From: Rhodanobacter sp. OK091
GTDB taxonomy: Bacteria > Pseudomonadota > Gammaproteobacteria > Xanthomonadales > Rhodanobacteraceae
NCBI RefSeq assembly: GCF_900142825.1
Contig: NZ_FRCH01000001.1
Location: 806,001-870,000, forward strand
Direction: 5' to 3'
Length of the DNA: 64,000 nucleotides
Shown here: positions 1 to 9,845 of the stretch, one piece after another
Layout: each line of letters begins with the position of its first letter
How positions within the stretch are numbered: the stretch's first letter is position 1
Notes under the pieces: model-generated
What the model saw: only the letters and a program-made list of their open reading frames with translations
Told to the model about the DNA's origin: nothing
Database searches by the model: none
Position numbers and translations under genes: made by a program

Positions 1-887
1 ACCAGCTTGGGCACCAGCACGTAGCCTTCCAGCAACTGCCCGACCATGAACACGCCGCACACCAGCAGCACATGGGTCCAGTCGCCGTACTGCACCAGCG
101 CGGCGATGATCGCAGCCACAAAGCCGATGATGAAGCCCAGATACGGCACGAAGCTGAGCAGACCGGCGACCAGGCCGATCAGCAGCCCGACCGACAGTCC
201 GACCAGCCCCAGACCCGCGCCGTAGAACACGCCCAGCGCCAGCATCACCAGCAGCTGACCGCGCACGAAGGCACCGAGAATCTTGTCGGACTCATGCGCC
301 AGATACGCGATGGTCGGCTGGATCGAGCGCGGCAGTGTGCGGTCGATGGTGGCCACCAGCCGGTCCCAGTCGCGCAGAAGGTAGAACGCCACCACCGGAA
401 TCAGCACCAGGTTGGTCATCCACATCGCGACGCCCAGACCGGAGCGCGACACCTTGCCCAGCACCGTCGTGGCGACATCGCCGATCGAGCCGATATGCGC
501 CTTGATCGCGGCCAGCAGGCGGTCGCTGTCGAACGTATGCGGATCCAGATGCAGGCGGGACTGCAGCCACGGCCATGCCACGTTCTGTGCCCATTCGCCG
601 TAGCGCGGCAGGTTCTCTATCAGGTTCTCGATCTGCCGCGCGATCAGCGGAATCAGCAGCAACAGCACGCCGATCACGACGACCAGCAACACCGCGAAAA
701 CGATGGTGGCTGCCCAGCTCCGGTTCAGCCCGAGCCGCTCCAGCCGGTCGGCCAGCGGATCACCCAGATAAGCCAGCATGGCGGCGACCGCGAATGGCAT
801 CAGCACCGGTGCCAGCAGCCAGATCAGGTAGACGATGACGGCCGTGATGGCAAACAGCTGCCAACGGCGCGAGGTGTCCTGATTCAT
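1..887 (-). CDS. AI-2E family transporter (PerM/YhhT-like), C-terminus cut by window edge
   Basis: This is a polytopic inner-membrane protein of the AI-2E exporter-like (PerM/YhhT/TerC-type permease) family. About 295 residues are visible and the reading frame runs off the left edge, so the C-terminus is missing. The start is the ATG whose complement lies at 885-887 (MNQDTSRRWQ). Long hydrophobic stretches fill the N-terminal third (VIVYLIWLLAPVLMPFAV, then VFAVLLVVVIGVLLLLIPLI), and further membrane segments appear near the edge. The substrate cannot be read from sequence; family members have been linked to autoinducer or ion export. Its start lies just beyond the stop of the DUF2066 gene on the same strand, so the two are probably co-transcribed. 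Confidence 0.85.
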   Translation of the reverse strand, partial: MNQDTSRRWQLFAITAVIVYLIWLLAPVLMPFAVAAMLAYLGDPLADRLERLGLNRSWAATIVFAVLLVVVIGVLLLLIPLIARQIENLIENLPRYGEWAQNVAWPWLQSRLHLDPHTFDSDRLLAAIKAHIGSIGDVATTVLGKVSRSGLGVAMWMTNLVLIPVVAFYLLRDWDRLVATIDRTLPRSIQPTIAYLAHESDKILGAFVRGQLLVMLALGVFYGAGLGLVGLSVGLLIGLVAGLLSFVPYLGFIIGFVAAIIAALVQYGDWTHVLLVCGVFMVGQLLEGYVLVPKL

Positions 888-889
888 GT

Positions 890-1879
890 TCAATGTCCCG
901 GTAGCCAGCGCAGGTTCGCGTCGGCACCGGGATGCGGCTCACCTTGCAGCAGCAGGCGGCCACCCGCAGCGAGATTCGCGGCCAGTCCGTTCATGGGCAC
1001 GGACGCCTTCACATACAGCAGTACGGCGTCGTTCTCCGCGCCCAGCGTCGTCACCTGCTTGACCGAAGGGTCTGCCTGCAAGGTGGCGAGCAGGTTCGCG
1101 TAATCAGTTGCCGAAGCCAGTCCGCTGATCCACAGCTTGCCTTCGCTGGGGCCTGCTCCGATCACGTTGAGCTGCTTGCCAATGTGATCGACCATGCTGT
1201 TGCCGGCATCGCCGAGCAACACGTCCGGGGTCGCGCCCTGGCTGTTCCAGCGTTGCGGCTGGCCGCCGGAAATCAGCGTCCAGTCGGCGCCGCCGCCGTG
1301 CAGCTTGCCGAGCAGGACCAGACCGGTGTGGTATTGCTGGTTGATCGTTGCCAGCACGGCCGGATCGGCGGCCGCGACCTTCGCCATATCCGGCGCGCCG
1401 GCGGCGTTGGGATACACCACATTGGTGCCTCGCGCAGCCGCTGCCGTAGCCAGACTGGCCAGCGCCGCCTGGTTGAGCAGATGGCCGTCGCCGCCCTGCA
1501 CCAACAGCAGGACCGGCGGCTTGATCCCCGCGCTCGCCACGCCAAGCTTCGAAACCAGCCGACGCACCGCACCCGGCTCAAACTCGACGTTCAGGATCAG
1601 GCCAGTGGCAGCGCGCTGATACTGGAACTTCTGCACCAGCGAGCCGGCCTGCCCCAGCGCGTCGGCGTAGCCCGCATTGCTACGCAGGTCCTGGCCGCCG
1701 GCAACCCGTGTCAGCACCTGCCCGAGCGCGGTGGAGAACGCCTGATCGCGCTGCGCATCGCTGGTGTCGGCCACCGGCACGACGACCGTATACGGCGAAC
1801 CCGTGCTTTGCGCATGCAGCGGCGACAGTGCGGCAAAACCCAGCAGCAGAATAACGATCAACAAGCGGGACAGGCGCAT
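890..1879 (-). CDS. DUF2066 domain-containing exported protein
   Basis: The protein begins with a clear signal peptide ([20 protein letters not shown], cleavage near LHA-QS) followed by the pattern of DUF2066 proteins ([16 protein letters not shown] near the mature N-terminus). It is likely periplasmic or envelope-associated, with no known reaction. In related gammaproteobacteria this family commonly lies between a PerM-like permease and purM, as here, and it is divergent from purM. The frame stays open further upstream; the ATG at 1879 is chosen because it starts the signal peptide directly, and the ATG at 1891 (four residues longer) is a near-equal alternative. Confidence 0.8.
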   Translation of the reverse strand: MRLSRLLIVILLLGFAALSPLHAQSTGSPYTVVVPVADTSDAQRDQAFSTALGQVLTRVAGGQDLRSNAGYADALGQAGSLVQKFQYQRAATGLILNVEFEPGAVRRLVSKLGVASAGIKPPVLLLVQGGDGHLLNQAALASLATAAAARGTNVVYPNAAGAPDMAKVAAADPAVLATINQQYHTGLVLLGKLHGGGADWTLISGGQPQRWNSQGATPDVLLGDAGNSMVDHIGKQLNVIGAGPSEGKLWISGLASATDYANLLATLQADPSVKQVTTLGAENDAVLLYVKASVPMNGLAANLAAGGRLLLQGEPHPGADANLRWLPGH

Positions 1880-2030
1880 GGGCGTGGGCATCTTCGGAGG
1901 AAAGCTCCCGGAAGTCTGCCCAATCGCGCCCCCAGCGTCCATCGGAGCCGTCACCAAACCGGCCTTCATAAGCCGGCAACCGCGCCACAAGCTGTTAAAC
2001 TTGCGCGTTTCATCCACGCCGGTTTTCGCC

Positions 2031-3059
2031 ATGTCTGACGCTCTCACCTACCGCGCCGCCGGCGTTGACATCGACGCCGGCAATGCGCTGGTCGAACGCA
2101 TCAAGCCGCTGGTCAAGCGCACCTTCCGCCCGGAAGTGATGGGCGGACTGGGCGGCTTCGGCGGCTTGTTCGACCTGTCCGGCCGTTACAAGGAACCGGT
2201 GCTGGTGTCCGGCACCGATGGCGTCGGCACCAAGCTGAAGCTGGCGCAAATCCTGAACCGGCACGACACCATCGGCATCGACTTGGTCGGCATGTGCGTC
2301 AACGACGTGCTGGTGCAAGGCGCCGAACCGCTGTTCTTCCTCGACTACTTCGCCACCGGCAAGCTCGACGTGGATACCGCGGTCGCCGTGGTCGGCGGCA
2401 TCGCGAAAGGCTGCGAACTGGCCGGTTGCGCCTTGATCGGCGGAGAGACCGCCGAGATGCCGGACATGTATCCGCCCGGCGAATACGACCTGGCCGGCTT
2501 CACCGTCGGTGCGGTGGAGAAGTCGCAGATGCTCAGCGGCGACGCGATCGTTGCCGGCGACGTGATTCTCGGGGTCGCCTCGTCCGGCCCGCACTCGAAC
2601 GGTTATTCGCTGGTTCGCAAGATCCTGGAACGCGCCGGCAACCCGCTGGATCTCGATCTTGGCGGCATCAAGCTGGCCGACGCGTTGATGGCGCCGACCA
2701 CGATCTACGTGAAGTCGATGCTCGAGTTGCTGAAGGCGAGCCCGGTCCACGGCATGGCCCACATCACCGGCGGCGGCCTGAAAGAAAACATCATTCGCGT
2801 GGTGCCGGATGGTCTGGGCATCGCCCTGGACGCCAGCACCATCGTGCTGCCGCCGGTATTCGACTGGCTGATGCGCGAAGGCAACGTGGCGCGCGAGGAA
2901 ATGTGGCGCACGTTCAACTGCGGCGTCGGCTTCACCGTGATCCTGCCGCGCGACGCGGTCAATGTGGCCTCCGCCTTGCTGGCCACACATGGCCTGGCCA
3001 GTTCGGTGATCGGCGAGATCGTTCCTGCGCAAGGCGACGAGCGCGTGCGGATCGGCTGA
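2031..3059 (+). CDS. purM: phosphoribosylformylglycinamidine cyclo-ligase (AIR synthetase)
   Basis: PurM closes formylglycinamidine ribonucleotide to 5-aminoimidazole ribonucleotide with ATP, step five of de novo purine synthesis, in the cytosol. The 342-residue length fits the family. The glycine-rich [10 protein letters not shown] segment (residues 61-70), the metal and substrate loop around [20 protein letters not shown], and the C-terminal [11 protein letters not shown] motif are all intact. The ATG at 2031 ([18 protein letters not shown]) matches the usual PurM start, although the frame is open further upstream. purN follows after 19 bases, giving a purMN operon. Confidence 0.97.
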   Translation: MSDALTYRAAGVDIDAGNALVERIKPLVKRTFRPEVMGGLGGFGGLFDLSGRYKEPVLVSGTDGVGTKLKLAQILNRHDTIGIDLVGMCVNDVLVQGAEPLFFLDYFATGKLDVDTAVAVVGGIAKGCELAGCALIGGETAEMPDMYPPGEYDLAGFTVGAVEKSQMLSGDAIVAGDVILGVASSGPHSNGYSLVRKILERAGNPLDLDLGGIKLADALMAPTTIYVKSMLELLKASPVHGMAHITGGGLKENIIRVVPDGLGIALDASTIVLPPVFDWLMREGNVAREEMWRTFNCGVGFTVILPRDAVNVASALLATHGLASSVIGEIVPAQGDERVRIG

Positions 3060-3078
3060 CCACTTCGCAACGCTGCCG

Positions 3079-3750
3079 ATGACTACGCCACTGCCACGCG
3101 TCGCCGTGCTCGCCTCCGGGCGCGGCAGCAATCTTGCCGCGCTGATCGAGGCGCGCGAGCGTGGTGAACTGCCGGTCGAGTTCGTGCTGGTCGGCAGCGA
3201 CAAGGCCGACGCCGGCGCATTGCGCCTGGCCGAAGCGGCCAACATCCCCACGCTGGCGCTCGATCCGCGCGGTTATCCGGATCGGCGTGCGTTCGACCTG
3301 GACTTGTTCGCCCGCATCGCTGCCAGTGGCGCCGAATGGCTGGTGCTGGCCGGCTTCATGCGCATCCTCGATGGCGAGGCGCTGATGCCGTGGGTCGGCC
3401 GCATGATCAATATCCACCCCTCGCTACTGCCGAAATACCGCGGCCTGCATACCCATCGCCGCGCGCTGGAAGCCGGCGACCATGAACACGGCGCCAGCGT
3501 GCACTTCGTTACCGCCGAGCTGGACGGGGGCCCGGTGATCGCCCAGGCACGCCTCGCGATCGCCGCGGGCGACGACGAAAACCAGCTGGCGCAACGGCTG
3601 TTGCCGCTGGAACATCGGCTGCTGCCGGCGGTGCTGGGCCTGCTGGCCAGCAAACGCCTGCAATGGGATGGCCACGCGCCGCGATTCGACGGACAGCCGC
3701 TGCTGACGCCGCTGATGCTGAGTGACGAAGGCCTGCTCCCCGCAGAGTGA
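3079..3750 (+). CDS. purN: phosphoribosylglycinamide formyltransferase
   Basis: PurN transfers a formyl group from 10-formyltetrahydrofolate to GAR, step three of purine synthesis. The N-terminal LASGRGSNLAAL nucleotide-binding loop (about residues 11-22) and the catalytic triad are visible: Asn111 and His113 in INIHPSLLPKYRG, and Asp149 in ELDGGPVI. The length, 223 residues, is normal for the single-domain enzyme. It follows purM closely and is almost certainly co-transcribed with it. Confidence 0.97.
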   Translation: MTTPLPRVAVLASGRGSNLAALIEARERGELPVEFVLVGSDKADAGALRLAEAANIPTLALDPRGYPDRRAFDLDLFARIAASGAEWLVLAGFMRILDGEALMPWVGRMINIHPSLLPKYRGLHTHRRALEAGDHEHGASVHFVTAELDGGPVIAQARLAIAAGDDENQLAQRLLPLEHRLLPAVLGLLASKRLQWDGHAPRFDGQPLLTPLMLSDEGLLPAE

Positions 3751-3785
3751 TCCCCGGTTCAGCCCGGCGCCGGCAGACTCGGCGC

Positions 3786-4493
3786 ATGACTATCCGACCC
3801 TTGCTTGCTCCCCTCCTTGGCCTCGGCCTGCTGCTCGGCACACCGGCCGTTCTCGCCGCTACGCCCGGCGCCTTTACCGCCACCTACAACGTATCGCAGG
3901 GTGGCGAGCCAACGGGCGTCGCCACGGTCACGCTGCGTGCTGCCGGCAACGGCGAATGGGTTTACAGCAAGAGCGTCAAGAGCACCGGCGGACTGGCTGC
4001 GATGCTCGGCGCCAGCCTTGCCGAGAGCTCGCGTTTTCGCTGGAAAGGCAATGTGCCCGAAGCGGTCAGCTACGACTACCAGCTGCAGTCCGGCATCAAG
4101 AACAAGCAGCGGCGCATGACCGTGGACTGGGCCAGCAAACAGGTAACCGTCGACGAGGGCAAGGGCCCGCAGACCTATCCGGCCAGCCCGGGGATGGTCG
4201 AGCGCAATACCACGTCGCTGGCACTTGGCCTGGCACTGCGCGACGGCAAGCAGCAGATAGAACTGCCGGTCGCCGTACGCCAGCAAGTGCAGACGCAGAG
4301 CTTCAAGGTGACCGGCAAGGAGGCCGTCAAGGTTCCCGCCGGCAGCTTCAACGCCGAACGGATCGACCGCACCGATGCCGAACGCGGTTTCAGCGCGTGG
4401 TATGCGCCTGGCCGTTATCCACTGCCCGTGAAACTGTCACAGCACGACGGCGGCGACATCGTGATGGAACTGGTGAGTTACCGCCCGCAGTAA
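3786..4493 (+). CDS. DUF3108 domain-containing exported protein
   Basis: A 235-residue protein with a signal peptide (MTIRPLLAPLLGLGLLLGTP, cleavage near VLA-A) followed by a DUF3108-type beta-rich domain beginning GAFTATYNVSQGG. The family is periplasmic and has no assigned activity. The ATG at 3786 is preferred over the upstream ATG in frame at 3747 because it places the signal peptide at the N-terminus. It follows purN by 35 bases and converges on murA. A role in purine metabolism is not implied by position alone. Confidence 0.82.
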   Translation: MTIRPLLAPLLGLGLLLGTPAVLAATPGAFTATYNVSQGGEPTGVATVTLRAAGNGEWVYSKSVKSTGGLAAMLGASLAESSRFRWKGNVPEAVSYDYQLQSGIKNKQRRMTVDWASKQVTVDEGKGPQTYPASPGMVERNTTSLALGLALRDGKQQIELPVAVRQQVQTQSFKVTGKEAVKVPAGSFNAERIDRTDAERGFSAWYAPGRYPLPVKLSQHDGGDIVMELVSYRPQ

Positions 4494-4516
4494 CGCCACT
4501 ACAGCGGCGTCTTCGC

Positions 4517-5799
<1,283 letters not shown>

Positions 5800-5835
5800 T
5801 CAATAAACTTAGAGGGGGAAGTGCGGCTGCGACTC

Positions 5836-6075
5836 TCAGCGGCGCGCCACAGCTTCCTCGGGTGTGAGGGTTTTCAGTGCCAGCGCATGGATCGCGCCGC
5901 CCATCAAGTCGCCCAGCGTGGCGTACACCAACCGATGCCGCGCCAACGGCAACTTGCCGGCGAACTGGCTGGCCACCACGGTAGCCTCGAAATGCACGCC
6001 ATCGGCACCACTGACCTCGACCTGGGCACCGGGCAGGCCGTTTTCGATCATTGCCTGGATGCTGGCTGAGTCCAT
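5836..6075 (-). CDS. ibaG: BolA family protein, IbaG/YrbA type
   Basis: A 79-residue BolA-fold protein (MDSASIQAMIENGLPGAQVE). The conserved RHRLVYATLGDLMGGAIHAL helix-turn segment contains the His-Arg pair that binds Fe-S clusters with monothiol glutaredoxins in characterised homologues. The start at 6075 gives the usual family length; an in-frame ATG 69 bases upstream would add an unconserved leader. Location next to murA is the IbaG/YrbA context, so a role in Fe-S trafficking or acid stress rather than the BolA morphogene role is favoured. Confidence 0.85.
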   Translation of the reverse strand: MDSASIQAMIENGLPGAQVEVSGADGVHFEATVVASQFAGKLPLARHRLVYATLGDLMGGAIHALALKTLTPEEAVARR

Positions 6076-6284
6076 CGGGGGCGTTCCATATGAAGCTTGA
6101 GTCGGCAAAGACGTGAATTCAGCCGCGGCTGGAATCCATTGCACTGACTTATGACGTTAAAATACGAATATGCCATGGTAATGGAAATCTGCTGGCGCAG
6201 AAACGACAGTGGTTCCAGATCGGCACAATCGACACCTCGTCGCCACGGCGGCAGCGGCACCTGAACCCTCCTCACCGAGTCTCC

Positions 6285-7295
6285 ATGAACGCACGCATCG
6301 CCCCGCCCGCCCCGATCGACCCGAGCCCGGATGCCATCATGCGCAACGCGCGCACGGTGATCGCTACCGAAGCGGCCGCGGTACATACGCTGGAATCGCG
6401 GATCGGGGCGGACTTCGTCAAGGCCTGCCAGCTGATTCTCGCCTGCAAGGGCCGCGTGGTCGTGAGCGGCATGGGCAAGTCCGGGCACGTGGCGCGCAAG
6501 ATCGCCGCCACGCTGGCCTCGACCGGCACGCCGGCGTTCTTCGTGCATCCGGGCGAGGCCAGCCACGGCGATCTGGGCATGATCACGTCGCAGGACGTGG
6601 TGCTAGCGCTGTCTTATTCCGGCGAGACCGACGAGTTGCTGTTCATCCTGCCGATGATCAAGCGCCAGGGTATTCCGCTGATCGCGATCACCGGAAAACC
6701 GGGCTCCTCGCTGGCATCCCAGGCCGACGTGCATCTTGACGGCAGCATTTCCAACGAAGCCTGCCCGCTGGGCCTGGCGCCGACCACCAGCACCACCGTC
6801 GCGCTGGTGCTGGGCGACGCGCTGGCGATCGCGCTGCTGGAAGCCCGCGGCTTCACCTCGGACGATTTCGCCCGCTCGCATCCGGCCGGCAGCCTCGGCC
6901 GGCGCCTGCTGCTGCGCATCAGCGACGTGATGCACAGTGGCAACGACGTGCCGCGCGTATCGCCGGACTCCAATATCACGGCCGCGCTGGTCGAGATGAC
7001 CCGCAAGCACCTGGGCATGACCGCGGTGGTCGACGCCGAGCAACGCTTGCTGGGAGTCTTTACCGATGGCGACCTGCGCCGCGCGCTGGACGACGTGGGC
7101 GTGGACTTGCGCGGCGCCACCGTGGCCGAACTGATGACTCGCGGCCCCAAGACCATCGGCCCCGACAAGCTGGCGGCAGAAGCGGCGCAGCTGATGGAAA
7201 AACACCAGATTCACGCCTTGCTGGTGGTCGACGATGAACAGCACGTGGTGGGCGCACTGAACATTCATGATCTGCTCCGCGCCCGTGTGGTCTGA
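6285..7295 (+). CDS. kdsD: D-arabinose-5-phosphate isomerase
   Basis: KdsD interconverts ribulose 5-phosphate and arabinose 5-phosphate, supplying the precursor of Kdo for LPS inner core. The 336-residue protein has an N-terminal SIS domain (VVVSGMGKSGHVARKIAATL, then SYSGETDELLFILP) and two C-terminal CBS domains (ISDVMHSGNDVPRV and VAELMTRGPKTI). It opens the Kdo and LPS transport run kdsD-kdsC-lptC-lptA-lptB and is divergent from the BolA-like gene across a 209-base intergenic stretch that probably holds both promoters. Confidence 0.96.
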   Translation: MNARIAPPAPIDPSPDAIMRNARTVIATEAAAVHTLESRIGADFVKACQLILACKGRVVVSGMGKSGHVARKIAATLASTGTPAFFVHPGEASHGDLGMITSQDVVLALSYSGETDELLFILPMIKRQGIPLIAITGKPGSSLASQADVHLDGSISNEACPLGLAPTTSTTVALVLGDALAIALLEARGFTSDDFARSHPAGSLGRRLLLRISDVMHSGNDVPRVSPDSNITAALVEMTRKHLGMTAVVDAEQRLLGVFTDGDLRRALDDVGVDLRGATVAELMTRGPKTIGPDKLAAEAAQLMEKHQIHALLVVDDEQHVVGALNIHDLLRARVV

Positions 7296-7297
7296 TC

Positions 7298-7319
7298 CCG
7301 ATTTGCCTGGGCAAATCGG
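7298..7319. other. intergenic hairpin between kdsD and kdsC
   Basis: CCGATTTGCC-TG-GGCAAATCGG forms a perfect 10-bp stem with a two-base loop directly after the kdsD stop. A second small stem (CAGGC-AA-GCCTG) followed by CTTTT lies just downstream. Together they could attenuate or partly terminate transcription before kdsC, or stabilise the kdsD message. Confidence 0.4.
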
Positions 7320-7373
7320 AAAATCAGGCAAGCCTGCTTTTCCACGCCTTCCGCATCACCAAAGCCCAAGCCC

Positions 7374-7922
7374 GTGCCCATAAGCTATCCCGCCGATACC
7401 GCTCCTGACCTCCTCGCCCGTGCCGCCAAGATCCGGCTCGCGGTGTTCGACGTGGACGGCACCTTGACCGACGGCCGCCTGTGGTACGGCGAGGACGGCG
7501 GCGAAACCAAGGTGTTCCACGTGCATGACGGGCTAGGCCTGAAGCGATTGCAGGCGAACGGCGTCCAGGTCGCGCTGATCACCGCGCGGATCAGCCATCC
7601 GGTGGCGCTGCGCGCCGAAGAGCTGGACATCGCCCACGTCTACCAGGGCCAGGGCGACAAGCGTGCCTGCCTGCGGGAACTGCTCGACGCGCTGCATCTC
7701 ACCGCCGAACAGGCCGCCTTCGTCGGCGACGACCTGCCCGACCTGCCGCCGATGCACATCGTCGGACTGGCGGTAGCGGTGGCGAACGCACATCCGTGGG
7801 TGGCCGAGGCGGCGCACTGGCAGACCGCCAAGGGCGGCGGCATGGGTGCCGCGCGCGAAGTGTGCGATCTGATCCTGCACGCGCAGGGCAAGGACGATGC
7901 CGAGCGGGAGCGCTGGCAGTGA
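7374..7922 (+). CDS. kdsC: 3-deoxy-D-manno-octulosonate 8-phosphate phosphatase
   Basis: KdsC removes phosphate from Kdo-8-P to give Kdo. It is a 182-residue HAD-superfamily enzyme of the C0 (capless) type: motif I is FDVDGTLTDG with the nucleophile Asp, and motif IV is VGDDLPDLPPM. The start is the GTG at 7374. Its TGA overlaps the GTG start of lptC by four bases, which indicates translational coupling to the LPS transport genes. Confidence 0.95.
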   Translation: MPISYPADTAPDLLARAAKIRLAVFDVDGTLTDGRLWYGEDGGETKVFHVHDGLGLKRLQANGVQVALITARISHPVALRAEELDIAHVYQGQGDKRACLRELLDALHLTAEQAAFVGDDLPDLPPMHIVGLAVAVANAHPWVAEAAHWQTAKGGGMGAAREVCDLILHAQGKDDAERERWQ

Positions 7923-8521
7923 GCTTCCGCCTGTGGCTGCGCGACCGGCGACTGCCGGCCGCGACCCTCGTCATCGCGCTGGCCGCGGGCGTGAGCCAGT
8001 TGCTGCTCTGGTGGCTGGGACCGACCGCGCGAACCAACGACTTCGTCGGTCCGCCGCGCTCGGGCTACACGCTGACCAACGCCAAGGTGATCGAATACAA
8101 CCTCGATGGGGAGCCCAGTTTCCGCCTGCAGGCGCCGCACCTGGAACGCCGCGAGGGCGATGACTCGCTTTATCTCAACTCACCGACTTTCCAACTGCCC
8201 GCCAAGCAGGCCGGCGTACCGGACTGGCAGGGCGAATCGCTCTATGGCTGGGTCAACAAAGGTGGCAGCCTGCTCAAGCTGCAAGGCCCAGTATTCATGC
8301 ACCGGCCGGCCTTCGGCACCACGCCGGCGGCCGACATGCATACCTCCGACGTCACGGCGTGGCCCAAGGAAAACCGTCTGGAGACCGCCGCACCGGCGCA
8401 GATAGTTCAGGGAGCCTCTACAATCAGCGGGGTCGGCATGCGCGCCAACCTCAACAACAAGCACCTGGAGTTGCTCGATGATGTCCACAGCACGTTCATG
8501 CCAGCCAAGCCGCGTCGTTAA
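7919..8521 (+). CDS. lptC: LPS export system protein LptC
   Basis: LptC is the bitopic inner-membrane component that passes LPS from the LptB2FG extractor to LptA. The 200-residue protein has a single N-terminal membrane anchor (LPAATLVIALAAGVSQLLLWWL) and a beta-jellyroll periplasmic part beginning around GYTLTNAKVIEYNLDGEPSF. The start is the GTG at 7919 within a GTGA overlap with the kdsC stop. The 3' end overlaps lptA by 44 bases. Confidence 0.9.
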   Translation: MSFRLWLRDRRLPAATLVIALAAGVSQLLLWWLGPTARTNDFVGPPRSGYTLTNAKVIEYNLDGEPSFRLQAPHLERREGDDSLYLNSPTFQLPAKQAGVPDWQGESLYGWVNKGGSLLKLQGPVFMHRPAFGTTPAADMHTSDVTAWPKENRLETAAPAQIVQGASTISGVGMRANLNNKHLELLDDVHSTFMPAKPRR

Positions 8522-9068
8522 GCTCGCGCTTCTGGGCCTGGGACTGGCAACGCTGCAGCCCGCGCTTGCCCGCCAGGACGATCGCCAGCAGCCGGCCAAC
8601 ATCACGGCCAAGTCGTTCGATGCCACCCAGCAGGCCAACGGCATCATCCATTACAAAGGCAACGTGCTGCTCACCCAGGGTACGCTGAAGGCGACCGGCG
8701 CCCTCGCCACCGTCTATCTGGATGCGGACAACAGCGTCACGCGGGTGGTCATCACCGGCAATCAGGCGCATATCGAGCAGCTCGACGACAACGGCAACCT
8801 GATGCAGGGCAACGCCGCCACCCTCGACTACGACAACGTCAAGCAGGTCGCGGTGCTTACCGGCAACGCAACGGTCAGCCAGAAAGGCCGCGGCAGCGCG
8901 AAAGGCGACCAGCTCACCTACAACACCCAGACCAGCCAGATGACCGGCGAAAGCAACGGCGACGGCCTCGTGCAAATGACATTCCTGCCCACCCCCAAGC
9001 CCGGAGCGGCGCCACCCAAGGCGCCGGCGCCGAGCCAGAGCAGCCACCCGCCGCAGGGGCAGCACTGA
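8478..9068 (+). CDS. lptA: LPS transport periplasmic protein LptA
   Basis: LptA forms the periplasmic beta-jellyroll bridge carrying LPS between LptC and LptD. The 196-residue protein has a signal peptide (VVKLALLGLGLATLQPALA) and the OstA-like domain (DATQQANGIIHYKGNVLLTQ, then GNAATLDYDNVKQVAVLTGN). The C-terminus is a Pro/Ala-rich tail of about 25 residues. It starts inside the end of lptC, and lptB follows after three bases. Confidence 0.92.
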   Translation: MMSTARSCQPSRVVKLALLGLGLATLQPALARQDDRQQPANITAKSFDATQQANGIIHYKGNVLLTQGTLKATGALATVYLDADNSVTRVVITGNQAHIEQLDDNGNLMQGNAATLDYDNVKQVAVLTGNATVSQKGRGSAKGDQLTYNTQTSQMTGESNGDGLVQMTFLPTPKPGAAPPKAPAPSQSSHPPQGQH

Positions 9069-9071
9069 CCG

Positions 9072-9791
9072 ATGCTCTCCGCCGAAGGTCTGCAGAAAAG
9101 TTTCAAGGCGCGCCAGGTCGTACGGGATTTCGGCTTCTCGATACGCGAGGGTGAAGTCGTCGGCCTGCTCGGCCCCAATGGCGCCGGCAAAACCACTTGT
9201 TTCTACATGGTGGTCGGCCTGATCGAGGCCGACGCCGGCACCATCAAGCTGGACAAGCAGGACATCACCGGCATGCCGATGCATTCGCGTGCCAAGCTCG
9301 GCATCGGCTACCTGCCGCAGGAAGCATCGGTGTTCCGCCGGCTCAGCGTGGCCGACAACATCATGGCCGTGCTGGAACTGCGCGACGGCCTAAGCACTCA
9401 GCAACGCAGCACCGAACTGGAAAGCCTGCTCGACGAGTTGAAGATCGCCCATATCGCGGGCCAGAAAGGCGTCAGCCTGTCCGGCGGCGAACGGCGCCGG
9501 GTGGAAATTGCCCGCGCGCTGGCCGCACAGCCCCGCTATATGCTGCTGGATGAGCCGTTTGCCGGGGTCGACCCGATCTCGGTCGGCGAGATCCAGCGCA
9601 TCGTGCGGCATCTGAAGGAACGCGGGATAGGCGTGCTGATCACCGACCACAACGTGCGCGAGACGCTCGGTATTTGTGACCGCGCTTACATTCTCAATGA
9701 TGGCGAAGTGCTATCGCGCGGCACTCCGGCGCATATCCTTGCCGACGAGAAGGTACGTGAAGTCTACCTGGGGCGTGAATTCCGCCTCTGA
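9072..9791 (+). CDS. lptB: LPS export ABC transporter ATP-binding protein LptB
   Basis: LptB is the ATPase that powers LPS extraction from the inner membrane with LptFG, which are not in this window. All ABC motifs are present in 239 residues: Walker [11 protein letters not shown]-loop YLPQEAS, signature [15 protein letters not shown], Walker [14 protein letters not shown], and the switch His in [10 protein letters not shown]. It ends the Kdo/Lpt run, and rpoN follows after 54 bases in the conserved order. Confidence 0.98.
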   Translation: MLSAEGLQKSFKARQVVRDFGFSIREGEVVGLLGPNGAGKTTCFYMVVGLIEADAGTIKLDKQDITGMPMHSRAKLGIGYLPQEASVFRRLSVADNIMAVLELRDGLSTQQRSTELESLLDELKIAHIAGQKGVSLSGGERRRVEIARALAAQPRYMLLDEPFAGVDPISVGEIQRIVRHLKERGIGVLITDHNVRETLGICDRAYILNDGEVLSRGTPAHILADEKVREVYLGREFRL

Positions 9792-9845
9792 GAGGCCTCT
9801 AGATTCACTATTGGACTATGGCCGCACCTGCGGGCAAGCGTTAGG